The notes beneath the pieces were generated by a model. That model searched no databases. It saw only the letters and a list, made by a program, of their open reading frames with translations, and was not told the origin of the DNA. Shown one piece after another: positions 62,303 to 64,000 of a stretch of DNA of 64,000 bases (within the stretch, counting starts at the first letter, position 1; each line of letters starts with the position of its first letter). The translations under genes and the position numbers were made by a program. This stretch comes from Synergistaceae bacterium (lineage in GTDB: Bacteria; Synergistota; Synergistia; Synergistales; Aminobacteriaceae): positions 1 to 64,000 of the forward strand of contig JAHDLC010000015.1 of assembly GCA_018436595.1 (NCBI GenBank), read 5' to 3'.

Positions 62303-64000
62303 TCTGCGCTCCTGTCTTCCCTGAAGGGACGCAGGCCGAGCTTCGTGAGAAAAACCCTGCACACAAAGATGAAAAGATCGATATCCCGCTTCCACCTCCA
62401 GGGTTCCTGAAGAAGGCGGAACAGCCATTCAAGACCGAGTTTCTGCCAGGCGCCCGGTGCCCTTCTGAGCTGACCCGACACCACGTCAAAGGCTCCGCCG
62501 ACCCCCACGGCGACCATATCGCCGAGAAGCCGGGCGTTCTCCCGGATCCAGATCTCCTGACGGGGAACACCCATTGCAACGAAAAGAATCTTCGCACCGC
62601 TGTCTCGGACGGCTCCGGCGACGGAGGCGTCGCAGGGATCGAAATAACCGTTCCTCCAGCCTGCGATGACAAGATCCGGGTATTGTTCCTTCAGGGTTTC
62701 AGCCGCCCCCTTCACCGCTTCCTCCTTCGCGCCGAGGAGGTACACCGGCAGTCTTTCAGCAGCGGCCGTCCGGCTCAGGCGCATCATGAAGTCTATCCCC
62801 GCCACCCTCTCCTGGACCGGCGTACCGAGAAAACGAAGGGCCCAGACAAGGCCGGCGCCGTCGGCAAGGGTGAGGAAGGAGCTGCGAAGCGCATCGGCAT
62901 AGCCCCGGTTCTTTTCCGCTTCCATAACGGCAAGGGCGTTCACCGTGGACACCAGGGAAACCCCTTTGCCGGACAGTGCAGCCGCCCTCGTTTTGGCGAG
63001 AGCATAGTCCATGGAGACATTATCGACAGAGGTGCTCCAGATGGAGGGTTTCAGGGGCATTTCCGCATTCTCCTTCATTTTTCGGATGAAAGGCATGATG
63101 GCAAGGCCGGTGAAGAGGATGGTGGCGCTGACCCACAGCATCATGAAGAGGGAATTCCCGAGCTGGGAGATGGCGATGACCGCTCCGCCGAGGGCGCAGA
63201 GGGACGTGATGAATCGGACGGCGCTCGGGTGGTCAAGCCCGCGGCTGATGAGCTTTCTGTACAGGACTGCCGCCCCGTGGGGTTTGGAAGAAAAGGCAAG
63301 GCCGGCAAAGTGGAGGGACGCCTCCATGATGGGGATGGCAAACAGCCCAAGGGGAAGGAGCAGAAGAGTGCTGAAGGTGATTCCCTTGCTCACGCCCAGC
63401 ACTGATGTGCCGGCCACGAGGACGCCCCAGAAAGCCGAAAGGGATTCACCCATCCGGCGGTACATGTGTCCGTGGCGGCTCCAGAACACGCCGAGGAAGG
63501 CAAGACCGCAGAGAGACATGAAGAAGGCGTCGGGAAGATCCTGCCCCGAAAATACCGTGGCGAGGAGGAGCAGCGAAAAGCTGACGGCGAGAAGATGCCC
63601 CGCCATGCCGGGAATGTTGTCCAACTGCTGGAGAAGGACGGGAAAAACACCCACCCAGAGGGCGGTCGCAATGATGGAAACTTCAGGTGAAAAATAGTGA
63701 TACTGCCCGTCAGGAAGGCCGATAAAACCTATCTTCGGCCCGAAGAATGCAAACAGAAGGCCGACGAAAAGGTAAACCGTCTTCCACCCCCAGTGCGGCC
63801 GGATGTGCTGGCACGTCCCTATGAGGGAAGCGAAGGCCGCCATCCCCACGATGAAGCGGGATACGGAACTCCCCGCCCAGAGGGCCGCGAGAACCCACGC
63901 CGCCACGAGCAAAAGATCACGGAAATAGTTGTACTGGGGCATCTCCATGCTTCTTCTGCAGCGGCGCTGCAAAAGAAAGCACAGCACCACCGCCGCCGGA
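62299..64000 (-). CDS. Fusion of degenerate WecA/MraY-like membrane domain and WecG/TagA-type glycosyltransferase, partial
   Basis: The frame stays open to the window edge and its third-codon GC remains high upstream of ATGs at 63948 and 63942, so the gene probably begins beyond the window. Counting from 63948, residues 1-290 have about eight or nine membrane helices. Their spacing and landmarks (LDNIPGMAG, 109-117; MGESLSAFWG, 166-175; LPLGLFAIPIMEASL, 199-213) follow polyprenyl-phosphate N-acetylhexosamine-1-phosphate transferases, but the essential Asp pair is not seen, DNID is DNIP and MGDSG is MGESL. Residues from about 305 are a GT26 enzyme (VSTVNALAVM, TLADGAGLVWAL, ERVAGIDFM, AMGVPRQEIWI). 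It probably adds a second sugar to an undecaprenyl-linked intermediate. Confidence 0.8.
   Translation of the reverse strand, partial: PAAVVLCFLLQRRCRRSMEMPQYNYFRDLLLVAAWVLAALWAGSSVSRFIVGMAAFASLIGTCQHIRPHWGWKTVYLFVGLLFAFFGPKIGFIGLPDGQYHYFSPEVSIIATALWVGVFPVLLQQLDNIPGMAGHLLAVSFSLLLLATVFSGQDLPDAFFMSLCGLAFLGVFWSRHGHMYRRMGESLSAFWGVLVAGTSVLGVSKGITFSTLLLLPLGLFAIPIMEASLHFAGLAFSSKPHGAAVLYRKLISRGLDHPSAVRFITSLCALGGAVIAISQLGNSLFMMLWVSATILFTGLAIMPFIRKMKENAEMPLKPSIWSTSVDNVSMDYALAKTRAAALSGKGVSLVSTVNALAVMEAEKNRGYADALRSSFLTLADGAGLVWALRFLGTPVQERVAGIDFMMRLSRTAAAERLPVYLLGAKEEAVKGAAETLKEQYPDLVIAGWRNGYFDPCDASVAGAVRDSGAKILFVAMGVPRQEIWIRENARLLGDMVAVGVGGAFDVVSGQLRRAPGAWQKLGLEWLFRLLQEPWRWKRDIDLFIFVCRVFLTKLGLRPFREDRSAE

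Overview
The window is a bacterial chromosomal segment with dense, mostly leftward (minus-strand) operons. Several features suggest an anaerobic, diderm, amino-acid-fermenting member of the Synergistota, but this is inferred from gene content, not from any database search. They are a complete bacterial V/A-type ATPase operon, methylmalonyl-CoA mutase split into two subunits with MeaB and a carboxyltransferase, molybdenum hydroxylases with an SsnA-type amidohydrolase, a GnnA/lipid-A-type sugar dehydrogenase and a DUF1850 protein. I see no CRISPR array, insertion sequence, prophage or integrase.

Layout, left to right (most genes read right to left). 1-5517: methylmalonyl-CoA operon (carboxyltransferase cut by the left edge, meaB, small and large mutase subunits), preceded by a TPR protein of unknown role and a two-helix membrane protein. 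5646-18022: one long protein-quality and housekeeping operon, tig-clpP-clpX-lon-ysxC-valS-folC-pgeF-Gfo/Idh oxidoreductase, with a promoter before tig and an intrinsic terminator at the end. 18072-18413: a cold-shock gene with its own promoter and terminator. 18461-29214: a purine or N-heterocycle catabolic module with two molybdenum hydroxylases, an atypical dihydroorotate-dehydrogenase-like flavoprotein, SsnA and a MobA-like/HD fusion. 29224-32394: lytic transglycosylase, nitroreductase, tRNA-Leu and cardiolipin synthase. 32424-33064: seven tRNAs (Ala, Pro, Gly, Arg, His, Arg, Lys in transcription order), divergent from rqcH at 33174. 34795-39483: RluD-type pseudouridine synthase, ileS, DUF1850 and tRNA-Arg(CCT). 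39524-47859: DUF488, ribF, truB, nrnA, rbfA, DUF503, infB, ylxQ, ylxR, nusA and rimP, led by a promoter plus an intrinsic terminator that looks like an attenuator. 47871-53623: a small unknown gene, guaB, an ispDF fusion, a PIN-TRAM membrane protein, recR, ybaB and rlmH. 53604-61845: V-type ATPase in transcription order H/G, I, K, E, C, F, A, B, D. 61829-64000: a CBS-pair protein and a fusion of a degenerate WecA/MraY-like membrane domain with a WecG/TagA glycosyltransferase, running off the right edge.

The genes give a coherent picture. The organism couples amino-acid and purine fermentation (mutase, Mo-hydroxylases) to an ion-translocating V-type ATPase whose rotor subunit carries sodium-type ligands, next to normal translation, RNA-maturation and proteostasis operons. 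The observations most worth a second look are: the overlapping divergent promoters that join rqcH to a tRNA operon starting with tRNA-Ala; the terminator inside the rimP-nusA leader; the DHOD-like protein that lacks the family's catalytic motif; and the pseudo-WecA/WecG fusion.
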